DNA from: Sinomicrobium soli
GTDB lineage: Bacteria; Bacteroidota; Bacteroidia; Flavobacteriales; Flavobacteriaceae
Direction: 5' to 3'
Length of the DNA stretch: 64,000 nucleotides
Assembly: GCF_003285545.1 (NCBI RefSeq)
Contig: NZ_QLNV01000015.1
Location: forward strand, 31,977-95,976
In this document: piece after piece, positions 34,534 to 44,355 of the stretch
Numbering within the stretch: the stretch's first letter is position 1
Layout of the letters: each line of letters opens with the position of its first letter
Notes under the pieces: model-generated
Seen by the model: only the letters and a program-made list of their open reading frames with translations
Told to the model about the DNA's origin: nothing
Databases searched by the model: none
Translations under genes and position numbers: made by a program

Positions 34534-36780
34534 ATGAAAATTATGAATCAGTATTATTTAAGTGATCAAAAAATGTTTAAGACTTTATCCATCCTGTTAA
34601 AGGGCCGTATCGCATCGTTTGCCATGTTCTTTGTTTTTTTTCAGGTTTCTGCTCAAGAGATCATCACTGTTGAAACCGCCGAAAATGCCCTTGTGTTTGA
34701 AGTGAACGAGAGCAAAGAATTAAATACGGTCTATTTTGGGGAAAAATTAAAACAGGCCGATGAATATCGCCAGATATCGTCTCAATATAAGCAGGGAACG
34801 GACTATACCGGGATTTATGCTTCGGCTTATACCCCTGCGGGCTCTAAAAACCTCCTGGAGCCTGCCATCGAGGTAACCCATGCCGATGGTAATATGTCCC
34901 TGAGCCTGGAATATGTATCTTCTGAAGCACAGGAGATATCTCCCGGTGTTGTTCAGACGGAAATTTTATTAAGGGATAATGTGTATCCCCTGGAAGTCCG
35001 TCTTTTTTTTAAATCCTACAGTAAGGAAAATGTGGTGGAGACCTGGAGCGTCATTGAGAACAGGGAAAGCGGGGATGTACGGTTGCATAAATTCGCATCG
35101 GCGAATTTGTATGTGCGCGGGAACAACGATTTCTGGCTGACCCACTACAGCGGGGACTGGGCTATGGAGATGAAACCCGAAACCTCAAAATTATCTCATG
35201 GAATAAAGGTACATGACTCCAAACTCGGAACCCGTGCCAATTTGTTTCAGCCTTCGGTATTTACGGTCTCTTTGGGAGGGCCTGCTTCGGAAGAGCACGG
35301 AAGTGTTTTGATGGGAGGCCTGGAATGGTCGGGAAATTTCAGAAATGAATTTGAAGTAGACCCGTTGAACAATTTGCGTATTATTTCCGGGATCAATAAC
35401 TATGCTTCGGAATATACATTAAAGAAGGGGGAGGCCTTTACCACCCCGAAATTCTGGTTTACCCTTTCTGATAAGGGAAAGGGCGACGCCAGCCGGAACA
35501 TCCACCGATGGGCAAGAAACCACAAGGTGCTGGATGGAAAAGGTTCCCGCCTGACCTTGCTGAACAACTGGGAAGCGACCTATTTCGATTTTGACGAGAA
35601 AAAACTGAAAAAGCTGATCGGTGATACCAGGAAACTCGGCGTAGACCTGTTTTTGCTGGATGATGGCTGGTTTGGCAATACCTACCCCCGGAATAATGAC
35701 GATGCCGGGCTGGGCGACTGGGATATTAACCGGAAAAAACTCCCGAATGGTATAGGTACCCTGGTGGAAACAGCCAGGAAAAACCAGGTGAAATTCGGGA
35801 TATGGATAGAGCCGGAAATGGTGAATCCGGATAGTGAATTGTATCACAAACACCCGGAATGGGTGATCAAACAGCCGGAACGTGAGGAGCATTATTTCAG
35901 GAATCAGCTGGTTCTCGACCTCTCGAACCCGGAGGTCCAGGATTTTGTCTATGGGGTTGTAGACAAGCTTTTTACCGAAAATCCCGATCTGGCATATATC
36001 AAATGGGATTGTAATGCGGTGATTTACAATGCGTATTCCGATTACCTGGGAGCGAACCAGTCCGAATTGTATATCAGGTATGTACAAGGGCTTTATGACG
36101 TTCTGGAAAGGATCAGGAAAAAATATCCCGAGGTGCCCATGATGTTGTGTTCCGGTGGGGGCGGAAGGGTGGATTACGCGGCACTGGAATATTTTACGGA
36201 GTTCTGGCCCAGCGACAATACCGACCCCCTGGAGAGGGTGTATATGCAGTGGGAATATTCCGTTTTCTATCCCTCGCTCACTATGGCTGCACATGTTACG
36301 GACTGGGGAGATCAGTCCATAAAATTCAAGACCGACGTAGCCATGATGGGGAAATTGGGGTTTGATGTCGTTATAGACGAGCTGGAAGATTCCGAACTGG
36401 AGTTTTGCCGGCAGGCCATAGCGAATTATAACGAACTGGAAGATGTGATATGGCAGGGAGATCTGTACCGGCTCCGCAGCCCCTGGGAAAACAATACGGC
36501 TTCGTTGATGTATGTAGGGGAGCACCAGGATGAGGCGGTAGTGTTTAATTACCGGGTGAATTACCGTTATGAACAAGGCAGCCACATTCCTGTAAAGCTC
36601 AAGGGACTGCGTCCGGATGCAAGGTATACGGTGGAGGAAATAAATATCTATCCGGGGGAGCAGGCCGTTTTCGAAAGCCGGAACTATACGGGGGATTATT
36701 TAATGAAAGTGGGAATAAATCCGAATGTGAAAAAAGATAATCCGAGTGTGGTACTCAGGCTAAAAACGGTACCGAAATAA
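34534..36780 (+). CDS. GH36 alpha-galactosidase
   Basis: 748 residues from the ATG at 34534 (an ATG at 34573 also gives a good signal peptide ending VSAQ). It removes terminal alpha-galactose from oligosaccharides, retaining mechanism, probably in the periplasm. An N-terminal beta-supersandwich (to ~300) is followed by the (beta/alpha)8 barrel with LFLLDDGWFG, FGIWIEPEMVNPDS, the nucleophile Asp492 in IKWDCN and the acid/base Asp561 in SDNTDP, then a C-terminal beta domain. All catalytic residues are intact. First gene of the polysaccharide-utilisation locus, just ahead of the regulator. Confidence 0.93.
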   Translation: MKIMNQYYLSDQKMFKTLSILLKGRIASFAMFFVFFQVSAQEIITVETAENALVFEVNESKELNTVYFGEKLKQADEYRQISSQYKQGTDYTGIYASAYTPAGSKNLLEPAIEVTHADGNMSLSLEYVSSEAQEISPGVVQTEILLRDNVYPLEVRLFFKSYSKENVVETWSVIENRESGDVRLHKFASANLYVRGNNDFWLTHYSGDWAMEMKPETSKLSHGIKVHDSKLGTRANLFQPSVFTVSLGGPASEEHGSVLMGGLEWSGNFRNEFEVDPLNNLRIISGINNYASEYTLKKGEAFTTPKFWFTLSDKGKGDASRNIHRWARNHKVLDGKGSRLTLLNNWEATYFDFDEKKLKKLIGDTRKLGVDLFLLDDGWFGNTYPRNNDDAGLGDWDINRKKLPNGIGTLVETARKNQVKFGIWIEPEMVNPDSELYHKHPEWVIKQPEREEHYFRNQLVLDLSNPEVQDFVYGVVDKLFTENPDLAYIKWDCNAVIYNAYSDYLGANQSELYIRYVQGLYDVLERIRKKYPEVPMMLCSGGGGRVDYAALEYFTEFWPSDNTDPLERVYMQWEYSVFYPSLTMAAHVTDWGDQSIKFKTDVAMMGKLGFDVVIDELEDSELEFCRQAIANYNELEDVIWQGDLYRLRSPWENNTASLMYVGEHQDEAVVFNYRVNYRYEQGSHIPVKLKGLRPDARYTVEEINIYPGEQAVFESRNYTGDYLMKVGINPNVKKDNPSVVLRLKTVPK

Positions 36781-36802
36781 GATATATTTTAACAGAAGGT
36801 AA

Positions 36803-36820
36803 TATCTTAGTACTAAAATA
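36803..36820. promoter_or_regulatory. Palindromic operator candidate before the GntR-type gene
   Basis: An 18-bp palindrome with one mismatched pair around the perfect core TTAGTACTAA (36807-36816), 11 bases before the regulator's ATG. Position suggests autoregulation. Confidence 0.35.
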
Positions 36821-36830
36821 CGAAAGTTAC

Positions 36831-37850
36831 ATGGAGCAAGTGATTCGGCAGATCCGGGAATTGGAGTCGGTTAATTCCCTGTCAAAACACGAACAGATCG
36901 TGCAGGGAATACTGAATGCGATTAATGAAAAAGTGATCACCAAGGGAGAAATGCTTCCTTCCGTGAATAAAATGATACAGGAGCTGGGGTTTGCCAGGGA
37001 GACGATCGTTAAGGCGTATAAGGAACTCATCCATAGCGGGATCATCGAATCAAAGAACAGGCTGGGGTATTTTGTGGCTACGGAGGATATTCAGCAGGAG
37101 CTTAAAGTTGCCCTGGTGATCTATGCCTTTGACACTTTCCAGGAGACCTTTTATGAGAGTTTCAGAAACGGCCTTGGAGATAATATCCAACTCGATATTT
37201 TCTTTCATCACAACAATTACAATACGTTTGACAACATCATAAACAATATAAGGGGTAAATACGGGATGTATGTCATAGCTCCTATTCCGAATGCCGGCAC
37301 GCCCGGTTTACTGAGGTTGCTGCCGGTAAACAGGGTGTTGTTGGTAGACCGTTATATCCGGACGAAAGAGAAATACAGTTATATTGTCCAGGAGTTCAGG
37401 GAATCTTCTTATGACGCTTTCTGTAAGCTCAAGGACAAGATAAAAAAGTTTGAACAGTTTGTTTTTTTCTTCAGGACGGATAATTCGGCCGAACCTATCG
37501 AGATCCTCGAATCGTTCAATGATTTTGTCAGGGACCATAAAGTAAATGCTGTTATCCGGGACAATTACGAACCGGGATCCCTGGAAAAGGGAAAGGTCTA
37601 TTTCACCATTCACAACCTGGAACTGTGGGAAATGCTGAAAGATACCAAGTCCAAGGGGTTTGTACTGGGCAGGGATGTCGGATTTATATCGCATAATGAC
37701 GATATCATCAAGGAGATCATCTTTGACGGGGTAACGACATTTTCCACGGATTTTTCGCTTATGGGCAGGAAGGCGGCCGATTTTATAGTAAAAAAGGAAA
37801 AGATCCGGGAAGTGCTTCCCACTGTACTGATAGAGAGAAATTCCCTGTAG
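36831..37850 (+). CDS. GntR-type regulator with periplasmic-binding-protein-like sensor domain
   Basis: 339 residues. Residues ~15-80 are a GntR winged helix (GEMLPSVNKMIQELGFARET then VKAYKELIHSGIIE and RLGYFVA). Residues ~90-339 are a LacI/periplasmic-binding-protein-like sugar sensor (KVALVIYAFDTFQETFYESF; MYVIAPIPN; VGFISHNDD; FSTDFSLMGRKAADFI). This is the combination used by sugar-responsive regulators such as AraR in Firmicutes and the fucose regulator of Bacteroides. It sits between GH36 and the symporter, so it probably senses the released monosaccharide and controls this locus. No hybrid two-component or anti-sigma regulator is present. Confidence 0.88.
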   Translation: MEQVIRQIRELESVNSLSKHEQIVQGILNAINEKVITKGEMLPSVNKMIQELGFARETIVKAYKELIHSGIIESKNRLGYFVATEDIQQELKVALVIYAFDTFQETFYESFRNGLGDNIQLDIFFHHNNYNTFDNIINNIRGKYGMYVIAPIPNAGTPGLLRLLPVNRVLLVDRYIRTKEKYSYIVQEFRESSYDAFCKLKDKIKKFEQFVFFFRTDNSAEPIEILESFNDFVRDHKVNAVIRDNYEPGSLEKGKVYFTIHNLELWEMLKDTKSKGFVLGRDVGFISHNDDIIKEIIFDGVTTFSTDFSLMGRKAADFIVKKEKIREVLPTVLIERNSL

Positions 37851-37853
37851 GCA

Positions 37854-39446
37854 ATGGATGTTTCCACCGTTTTGAGTTTTGTGCTTTTTACCTTTCTCGT
37901 AGCCCTTGTCTCCTGGTGGAAGACGCGGAAAAAGAATACGGAGACTACTACAGGGCTGTTTTTTGCAAGCCGGAAGAACAACTTCTGGGTGGTGGGGGGA
38001 GCCCTTTTTCTGAGTAATATAAGTGCCAACCAGTTTATCGGTGAAAATGAGTCCATCTACATAAACAACATGAGTGTCATTGCCTGGGGCGTCAGTTCCG
38101 TTGCGGCAATGTTACTGGTGGCGGAATTTTTTTTACCGGTATATTTCCGTACCGGAGCCATGACCATTCCCGATTTCCTGGGGAAGCGGTACGATGCCTC
38201 CACGAAGCGGCTGGTTTCCCTGGTGTTCCTGGTCAGCTATATCGTAAACCTGCTTCCGGCGGTTTTGTACGGGGGAGCAGTTGCCTTTACCGGGATGTTT
38301 GATTTTCTGGATTTCCTGAACCTCACCTACTGGCAGAATATCTGGATCGTGGTATGGGTAATAGGATTAATAGGGACCCTGTATTCCATACTCGGAGGGC
38401 TCCGGGCCATTACTATTTCAGACAGTGTGCTTAGTATAGGCCTGCTGATCATCGGGGTCGCTTTTCCGTATTTCGGATTCAGGTATCTTGGAAACGATAG
38501 CTGGACAGAAGGTTTGCAACTGGTCCTGACCACGCATAAGGAACACCTGGATTCCATAGGAGGGGCCGGCGACGAAATTCCCTTCGGGACCATCTTTACG
38601 GGAATGTTTATCATTAACCTCTATTACTGGGGGATGGAGCAGTATATCGTACAGCAGGCCATGACCGCAAAAAACCTTTCCCATAGCCAGAAGGGAATGG
38701 CATTGGCCTGCGTAGGGAAATTGTTATGTCCCTTTCTGATCAATATTCCAGGTATTATCGGGGTGCACCTGTATGACAACTTATCCTATACCGCGGCAGT
38801 TTTTCCCCTGGTGGTAAAAGATACCCTGCCTGCCGTTATGACCGGTTTAACGGCAGCAGTGGTACTGGGTGCCGCCATTACCACCTTTAATGCCGGCCTT
38901 AACAGCAGTAGTACCCTGTTTATACTGAACCTTTACAAACCCTGGATGAAGTTGCGCAACAGAAAAGTTACGGAATCCATGCTGGTACGGAACGGAAAAA
39001 GGTTTGAGATCGCGATTTCCCTGCTGGCCATGTGCTGTGCACCGTTCATCATGTTTGTAAATACCGGGTTCTATACCTATCTGCAGCAACTTACGGGAAT
39101 GTTCTGCGTACCGGTATTTACCATTATATTTATCGGTTTTGTGACCAGGAAGGTGCCCCCGGGAGCTGCAAAAACCGGACTGGTATTTTTTATTGTTGCC
39201 TATCTCATCTGTAATTTCATACTGGATATACCATTGCATTACCTGCATTTGCTGGGCATATTATTTGTTCTTACCTCGGTATGTATGTTGTTGTCTGTAC
39301 GGTGGTTCCCGGAACATCACTACAGGGAGACGATCCGGAAAGACGTAGATATCTCTCCCTGGAAGTACCGGCACTGGGCTGCTATAACCCTGTTGCTGGG
39401 GATGGTGCTGGTCTTTGCCTTTTTTTCTGCTGCGGGAATCGCTTAG
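37854..39446 (+). CDS. SSS-family sodium:sugar symporter
   Basis: 530 residues, about 14 membrane helices, solute:sodium symporter family (SLC5-like). Seen: FLSNISANQFIGENESIYI in the early helices, GGLRAITISDSVLSIGL and YYWGMEQYIVQQAM typical of SGLT-like members. It imports a monosaccharide across the inner membrane with sodium. It starts 3 bp after the regulator stop, so the two are co-transcribed. In this locus galactose or fucose is the likely cargo; the substrate cannot be read from sequence. Confidence 0.9.
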   Translation: MDVSTVLSFVLFTFLVALVSWWKTRKKNTETTTGLFFASRKNNFWVVGGALFLSNISANQFIGENESIYINNMSVIAWGVSSVAAMLLVAEFFLPVYFRTGAMTIPDFLGKRYDASTKRLVSLVFLVSYIVNLLPAVLYGGAVAFTGMFDFLDFLNLTYWQNIWIVVWVIGLIGTLYSILGGLRAITISDSVLSIGLLIIGVAFPYFGFRYLGNDSWTEGLQLVLTTHKEHLDSIGGAGDEIPFGTIFTGMFIINLYYWGMEQYIVQQAMTAKNLSHSQKGMALACVGKLLCPFLINIPGIIGVHLYDNLSYTAAVFPLVVKDTLPAVMTGLTAAVVLGAAITTFNAGLNSSSTLFILNLYKPWMKLRNRKVTESMLVRNGKRFEIAISLLAMCCAPFIMFVNTGFYTYLQQLTGMFCVPVFTIIFIGFVTRKVPPGAAKTGLVFFIVAYLICNFILDIPLHYLHLLGILFVLTSVCMLLSVRWFPEHHYRETIRKDVDISPWKYRHWAAITLLLGMVLVFAFFSAAGIA

Positions 39447-39555
39447 ATTGACCACTTCTCATAAATAATCTCCGGTAACCTCAAAAAAATAAAAAATCAA
39501 ATAATTTTTTAGTGAATTCTTAGAAAAGAGTCTATGGGGTTAATGAAAATATTTG

Positions 39556-39563
39556 TATACTTG
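39556..39563 (+). promoter_or_regulatory. Candidate -7 box of the susC promoter
   Basis: TATACTTG, one mismatch to TAnnTTTG, 120 bases before the susC ATG, with NATAG pentamers starting directly after it. Confidence 0.4.
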
Positions 39564-39572
39564 CATAGTAAA

Positions 39573-39592
39573 AATAGAATAGTATAGCATAG
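39573..39592 (+). promoter_or_regulatory. Tandem NATAG pentamers upstream of susC
   Basis: AATAG-AATAG-TATAG-CATAG, four head-to-tail pentamers, with a further CATAG at 39564-39568. Matches 34347-34361 before GH36 at 13 of 15 positions. Confidence 0.4.
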
Positions 39593-39682
39593 TTTTGTCA
39601 AACTTGCCCTTTACCGAGAAAAACCTACTTCGTATATGCTTTTTGGAGCTTAATCAATCTATTAACTAAACACAAGACTATT

Positions 39683-42600
39683 ATGAAACTTCAAATTGGA
39701 TGTCTATGTCTTTTTTTTACACTGTTTACCGGCAATGTACTGTTTTCGCAGTCTGTTGAAGGTACGGTGACAGACGAGGAAGGTGTTCCCCTGCCTGGTG
39801 TGAACATCCTTATCAGGGGTGCGCAACAGGGCACGACCACAGATTTCGATGGTAATTATGTTTTGGAAAATGTACCCGAAGGATCGGTCCTGGAATTCAG
39901 TTATATAGGGTTTACCACACAAACCATGGCGACGGAAGGAAAAACGGTCATTGACGTTGTCATGGTGATGGATTCCCAGCAGCTGGACGAGGTGGTCATA
40001 GTGGGAACTTCCATGAGAACGGGCGACCTTACCGGTGCCATTGTCAATGTAGACAACGAAGTGCTCGAGGAGCGGCCCGTGACCAGTATTAACGAGGCAT
40101 TGCAAGGAAGGGCTTCCGGGGTGTTTATACAGAACGACCCGTCACCGGCAGGAAATGCCAGCATCCGTATCCGGGGGAATAATTCCCTGCAATACGGGGG
40201 TAATCCCATTTTTGTGGTGGATGGTATTGTCATGAGCGGGGATTTTAACCTGACTAATCTCGACGATGTAGCTTCCATAAATGTGCTTAAAGATGCCAGT
40301 GCTACGGCCCTGTACGGTTCCAGGGGAGCCAACGGGGTAGTGGTGGTCACGACCAAAAAGGGAGAAAAGGGAGAAGGGCGTATTACCTATAAGACCTGGA
40401 TAGGGATGCAGGAATTCACCAATGACGATATTACACTCGGGGCCAGGGATATATATGACCTGAGGATCGATGCCATGGCAAATTCTCATGTTGCGGACGA
40501 CTACTTTGCCGCTAACCCCAATGCCAGCAGGCAACAGTTTATAGAGGATGAAGTGCTGCCCAACTGGTTTGCAGACTATGAAAGGGAAACCTATGCACAG
40601 GGTAAAAGCTATAACTGGCTCGACCAGGTGTCCAGGACAGCAATACAGCAAAACCATTCCCTTAGTTTTTCAGGAGGGTCGGACAAGGGCACTTTTTACC
40701 TGAGCTTCGGGTATGCCGACAAACAGGGCTTAATGAAAAATTCCTCCAACAAACGTATCAGTGGGCGGATCAATGCCGAATACCAGCTTAAACCCTGGAT
40801 AAAGGTAGGGACCAACACCTCATACACGCAAGCTGTCAGTGAGGATGTGGATGGGGCCGTTTTTGAAGATGCCCGTGCGGCAAACCCTTTATTACCGATA
40901 GAGAGAGCGAGAGACAGCCTGTTTCTCGGCTGGGGAAATAACTGGGATGTCAATGCGGAAAACCCGCTGAAAACCTTGACGATGGATAAGGACAGGACCC
41001 GCAGCAAAATAGCATCTTCCAACTACGCTGAAATTACTCCTGCAGAGGGACTCAAGATCAGGACTACCTTTGCCATTGATAACGTCAGGCAGGAATATTA
41101 CCAATATATCCCGCAGGATATCCAGCAGGCAAAAAGGGATTCCTACCGGGGGCAGGCTGATCATAATTTCGATCAGTCCAACTATTTCCAATGGGATAAT
41201 TCTGTGTCTTATGATACCGGTTTTGGCAAACATACGCTTAATGCCCTGGTATCCCACAGTATGAGTAAGTATGAGTTTGATTATTCCAATACAATGGCCC
41301 GGGGCTTTCCCACCGATGATTTTGGATATCACAACATGGGGGCGGCCTTTGATAAAGAAAGATTTGAACTCAGTTCCGACTTTTCCACCAATACCCTGGT
41401 GTCCTTTCTCGGGAGGGTAAATTACAATTACGACAACCGCTATTTTGTAACCCTTAGCGGAAGATATGACGGGTCGTCCCGTTTTACGGAAGGAAACCGG
41501 TGGAACTTTTTCCCGTCTGTAGCACTTTCCTGGAACCTGGTGAATGAAAACTTTATGGCAGAACAGAACCTGTTCGACCTTCTCAAGCTGCGTCTCGGGT
41601 ACGGAAGTGTAGGAAACCAGGGCATACCCAATTACTCCGGTTACAGCCTGTACGGCCCCAGGTATACCAATGAAAACGTTGAATTCATACAGGAAGAGTT
41701 GATGGGTAATCCCGGCCTTGTCTGGGAGAGGCAGAAGCAATTCAATATAGGTGTGGATATTTCCCTGTTGAATAACCGGCTGACCATTAACGCGGAATAT
41801 TTTGATATTGTAAACTCCGATCTGCTGATAAAACGCGACCAGACAAGCCTTTATAGCGGATACGACAAGACCATAGAAAACATAGGAGAAACAACCAACA
41901 GGGGGGTAGAACTGACTGTGGGTGGGGTACTCGTGGAAAAGGAAGATTTCCAGTGGAATGCTTCGGCAAATTTCTCCACGGATAAGAACAAGATTACTAA
42001 ACTCTACGGTGATGCGAATGCCATATATAATCGCGGGGGCTTTACGGGGAACGAGATACAGAGAGACGGGAATCTTTTCCTGGGCGAATCGCTGAATTCT
42101 ATTTATGCCTATGAGTTTGACAGGATCATTCAGCCCGAAGACATGGACTATGTAAACAGTCTCGACCTGCTGGGAAAAGAATTGCAACCCGGGGATATCC
42201 TTCCCAGGGATCAGCAGCCCGAAGGAGAAGAAGGCCACGGGGTTATCGATCAGAACGACCGTGTGGTGGTAGGAAAGTCAGACCCGAAATTTTACGGGGG
42301 CTTTTCCACCGGTGTGAACTGGAAGAATTTCTCCCTGAATACGGTCTTTACCTATTCTTACGGGGCCAAAAAGATAAGCGGCTATTACGAAAGTCTGATG
42401 AGCGGAACGGGCCTGGGCCCGGCGCATACCGATATGCTCAGCCGCTGGACGCCTGAAAATACGGAAACCAATATCCCCAGGGCCACTTATGACAGTTCCT
42501 TACGTTATGGTGCCGGGGAAACTTCGTGGGGGTTACAGGACGCTTCATACCTGAGGCTTTCCACCCTTACACTGGCTTATAGTTTTACGGAGAATGTCCT

Positions 42601-42748
42601 GCAGAAACTCGGCCTTTCGAACCTGAGGGTTTATGTATCGGGAAATAACCTGCATACATGGACCAAATACAAGGGCTATGATCCTGAAAACGGGGACTGG
42701 TACCCTACGGCAAGAATGTTTGTCACCGGCCTCGATATTACTTTTTAA
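39683..42748 (+). CDS. SusC/RagA-type TonB-dependent glycan transporter
   Basis: 1021 residues. Signal peptide to LFSQ; CarboxypepD_reg-like domain (SVEGTVTDEEGVPLPGVNIL, LEFSYIGFTT), TonB-box-like/plug start (LDEVVIVGT), plug domain (EALQGRASGVFI, IRIRGNNSLQYGGNPIFVVD) and a 22-strand barrel ending in ...FVTGLDITF with the C-terminal aromatic residue. Together with SusD it imports oligosaccharides through the outer membrane using TonB energy. No N-terminal FecR-interacting (STN) extension, consistent with the absence of an anti-sigma system. Confidence 0.95.
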   Translation: MKLQIGCLCLFFTLFTGNVLFSQSVEGTVTDEEGVPLPGVNILIRGAQQGTTTDFDGNYVLENVPEGSVLEFSYIGFTTQTMATEGKTVIDVVMVMDSQQLDEVVIVGTSMRTGDLTGAIVNVDNEVLEERPVTSINEALQGRASGVFIQNDPSPAGNASIRIRGNNSLQYGGNPIFVVDGIVMSGDFNLTNLDDVASINVLKDASATALYGSRGANGVVVVTTKKGEKGEGRITYKTWIGMQEFTNDDITLGARDIYDLRIDAMANSHVADDYFAANPNASRQQFIEDEVLPNWFADYERETYAQGKSYNWLDQVSRTAIQQNHSLSFSGGSDKGTFYLSFGYADKQGLMKNSSNKRISGRINAEYQLKPWIKVGTNTSYTQAVSEDVDGAVFEDARAANPLLPIERARDSLFLGWGNNWDVNAENPLKTLTMDKDRTRSKIASSNYAEITPAEGLKIRTTFAIDNVRQEYYQYIPQDIQQAKRDSYRGQADHNFDQSNYFQWDNSVSYDTGFGKHTLNALVSHSMSKYEFDYSNTMARGFPTDDFGYHNMGAAFDKERFELSSDFSTNTLVSFLGRVNYNYDNRYFVTLSGRYDGSSRFTEGNRWNFFPSVALSWNLVNENFMAEQNLFDLLKLRLGYGSVGNQGIPNYSGYSLYGPRYTNENVEFIQEELMGNPGLVWERQKQFNIGVDISLLNNRLTINAEYFDIVNSDLLIKRDQTSLYSGYDKTIENIGETTNRGVELTVGGVLVEKEDFQWNASANFSTDKNKITKLYGDANAIYNRGGFTGNEIQRDGNLFLGESLNSIYAYEFDRIIQPEDMDYVNSLDLLGKELQPGDILPRDQQPEGEEGHGVIDQNDRVVVGKSDPKFYGGFSTGVNWKNFSLNTVFTYSYGAKKISGYYESLMSGTGLGPAHTDMLSRWTPENTETNIPRATYDSSLRYGAGETSWGLQDASYLRLSTLTLAYSFTENVLQKLGLSNLRVYVSGNNLHTWTKYKGYDPENGDWYPTARMFVTGLDITF

Positions 42749-42773
42749 CACACCGTATCCTTAATGCATAAAA

Positions 42774-44291
42774 ATGACTAAAATGGAAAAGATCATAAAA
42801 TACAGATTGTGGCTGATGTTGGTAGTGGTCACTTCGCTTCAGGTGGTGTCCTGTTCCGATTTTCTGGATGAACAACCCGAGACCAAACTCATCGAAGAAG
42901 AAGTTTTCGGGGATGAGGAGAAACTCACCCTGATGATATCCGGGCTCTATACCCAGTGGAGGGAAACCCGGCAGGATCGCAGCATGCTATACCTCTCCCT
43001 TGGTACCGACGAGGTAAAACAAGGCGGACAGCAGATATTGGAAAACAGCGACCAGGCCGCCCTCGACAAATACAACGGGGCGCTTAGTGCTCCCAATACA
43101 ACGGTGACAGGAGAATGGAGCAAACGGGCGAAGATTATAGCGCCTGCGGCCAAGGGAGTATTCTATGCGCCCAATGACAAACTCAAGGCGGAAGCGGCCT
43201 TTCTCCGGGCGGCGGTCAACTTTGAACTCGTCCAGTTCTGGGGGCCTATCCCGATTGTTGATGTGGAGGATATGAAGTATGGAAGGCAGCCCATTACAGC
43301 GGTTTATCCCTTCATCATCCGCGACCTGGAGTTTGCAGCGGAGCATCTGCCCGCCACGCAGGAGGATAAAAAGATGCCTGCCAAAGGAGCAGCACAGGCC
43401 CTGCTGGGAAAAATATATATGTATGCCCCCGAAGATTCGGGAGTAAGGGACTATCAGAAGGCTATGGAATACTTTGACATGGTAATTCCGAATTATACGC
43501 TGATCCCCAACTATGCCGATCTGTTCAATACCACGCTCGACCAGAACAGCAGTGAGGTCATTTACGCCTTCCAGTTCAGAAATCAGGACAACGATAATAA
43601 TATGGTACAGCACCATGCAGGGTCCCGGCCGGTAGCCGACCTGGACGGAAATACCTACTTCGGGGGATACGACCTTGCCCTTCCTACCCGATACTATTAC
43701 GAGGATGTCTGGGAAGGTTTGGATGGAGATACCAGGAAAGAAGCCAGCCTCCGCACAGACTTTACGCTTCCCGACGGAAGGGTCCCGGGGCCAAGCTGGA
43801 CAGGGCAGGCAGATGAACTGGAGGCTCATACCAGAAAGTTTGAAGATATCCGTACACAGGGTCAGCAGAATTTCTGGTATTCGGGAGGGCTGATTTATTA
43901 TCTGCGGCTTGCAGACATACTGTTGCTTAAGGCGGAGTGTCTGAACGAGCTGGGGAATACTGCAGAAGCCGTTAACCTGGTAAACTCCACAGTCCGTGCC
44001 CGGGCTTTCGGCGGAACCTTGTCTGCGGAAGAAGCCTGGCCCACCGGGATGTCGCAGGAAGAGTTCAGAAGCCAGATCATGGACGAAAGGATGCGGGAGC
44101 TCGGTTTTGAAGGCTGGCGAAGGATGGATCTCATCAGGACCGGGAATTTTGTTTCCTATATACAGGACCGGAATCCGTGGGCAAACGAAGAAGGAACTAT
44201 CCAGGAGTTTCATAAATATTGGCCGATCCCTGATACCGAGATCAGGCTGAATGAGTATATTAACCCGGAAGATCAGAACCCGGGCTACTAA
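42774..44291 (+). CDS. SusD/RagB-family surface lipoprotein
   Basis: 505 residues. Lipoprotein signal with lipobox VVSC (an ATG at 42783 would remove three residues); SusD pattern SDFLDEQPETKLIEE right after the Cys, TPR-like helices (AEAAFLRAAVNFELVQFWG) and the C-terminal signature (RMRELGFEGWRRMDLIRTG; YWPIPDTEIRLN). It caps the SusC barrel and binds glycan at the cell surface. 25 bp after susC, same transcript. Confidence 0.95.
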   Translation: MTKMEKIIKYRLWLMLVVVTSLQVVSCSDFLDEQPETKLIEEEVFGDEEKLTLMISGLYTQWRETRQDRSMLYLSLGTDEVKQGGQQILENSDQAALDKYNGALSAPNTTVTGEWSKRAKIIAPAAKGVFYAPNDKLKAEAAFLRAAVNFELVQFWGPIPIVDVEDMKYGRQPITAVYPFIIRDLEFAAEHLPATQEDKKMPAKGAAQALLGKIYMYAPEDSGVRDYQKAMEYFDMVIPNYTLIPNYADLFNTTLDQNSSEVIYAFQFRNQDNDNNMVQHHAGSRPVADLDGNTYFGGYDLALPTRYYYEDVWEGLDGDTRKEASLRTDFTLPDGRVPGPSWTGQADELEAHTRKFEDIRTQGQQNFWYSGGLIYYLRLADILLLKAECLNELGNTAEAVNLVNSTVRARAFGGTLSAEEAWPTGMSQEEFRSQIMDERMRELGFEGWRRMDLIRTGNFVSYIQDRNPWANEEGTIQEFHKYWPIPDTEIRLNEYINPEDQNPGY

Positions 44292-44295
44292 ACAC

Positions 44296-44336
44296 AAAGG
44301 TCCGGTTCGGGCAGATTCCCGGAGAAACGGACCTTT
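44296..44336 (+). terminator. Hairpin between susD and GH97 (attenuator or RNA-stability element)
   Basis: Outer stem AAAGGTCCG (44296-44304) with CGGACCTTT (44328-44336), with a possible inner GGG/CCC helix. It is followed by ATAAAA rather than a T run, so it is more likely a partial terminator or a 3'-end-protecting hairpin for susCD mRNA. Confidence 0.5.
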
Positions 44337-44355
44337 ATAAAAAACAAACTGCATC

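Noticed and set aside
35419..36585. 388-codon open frame on the minus strand
   Set aside because: Antisense to the catalytic domain of the GH36 gene.
40892..42238. 448-codon open frame on the minus strand
   Set aside because: Antisense to the susC barrel region, which has a complete family pattern.
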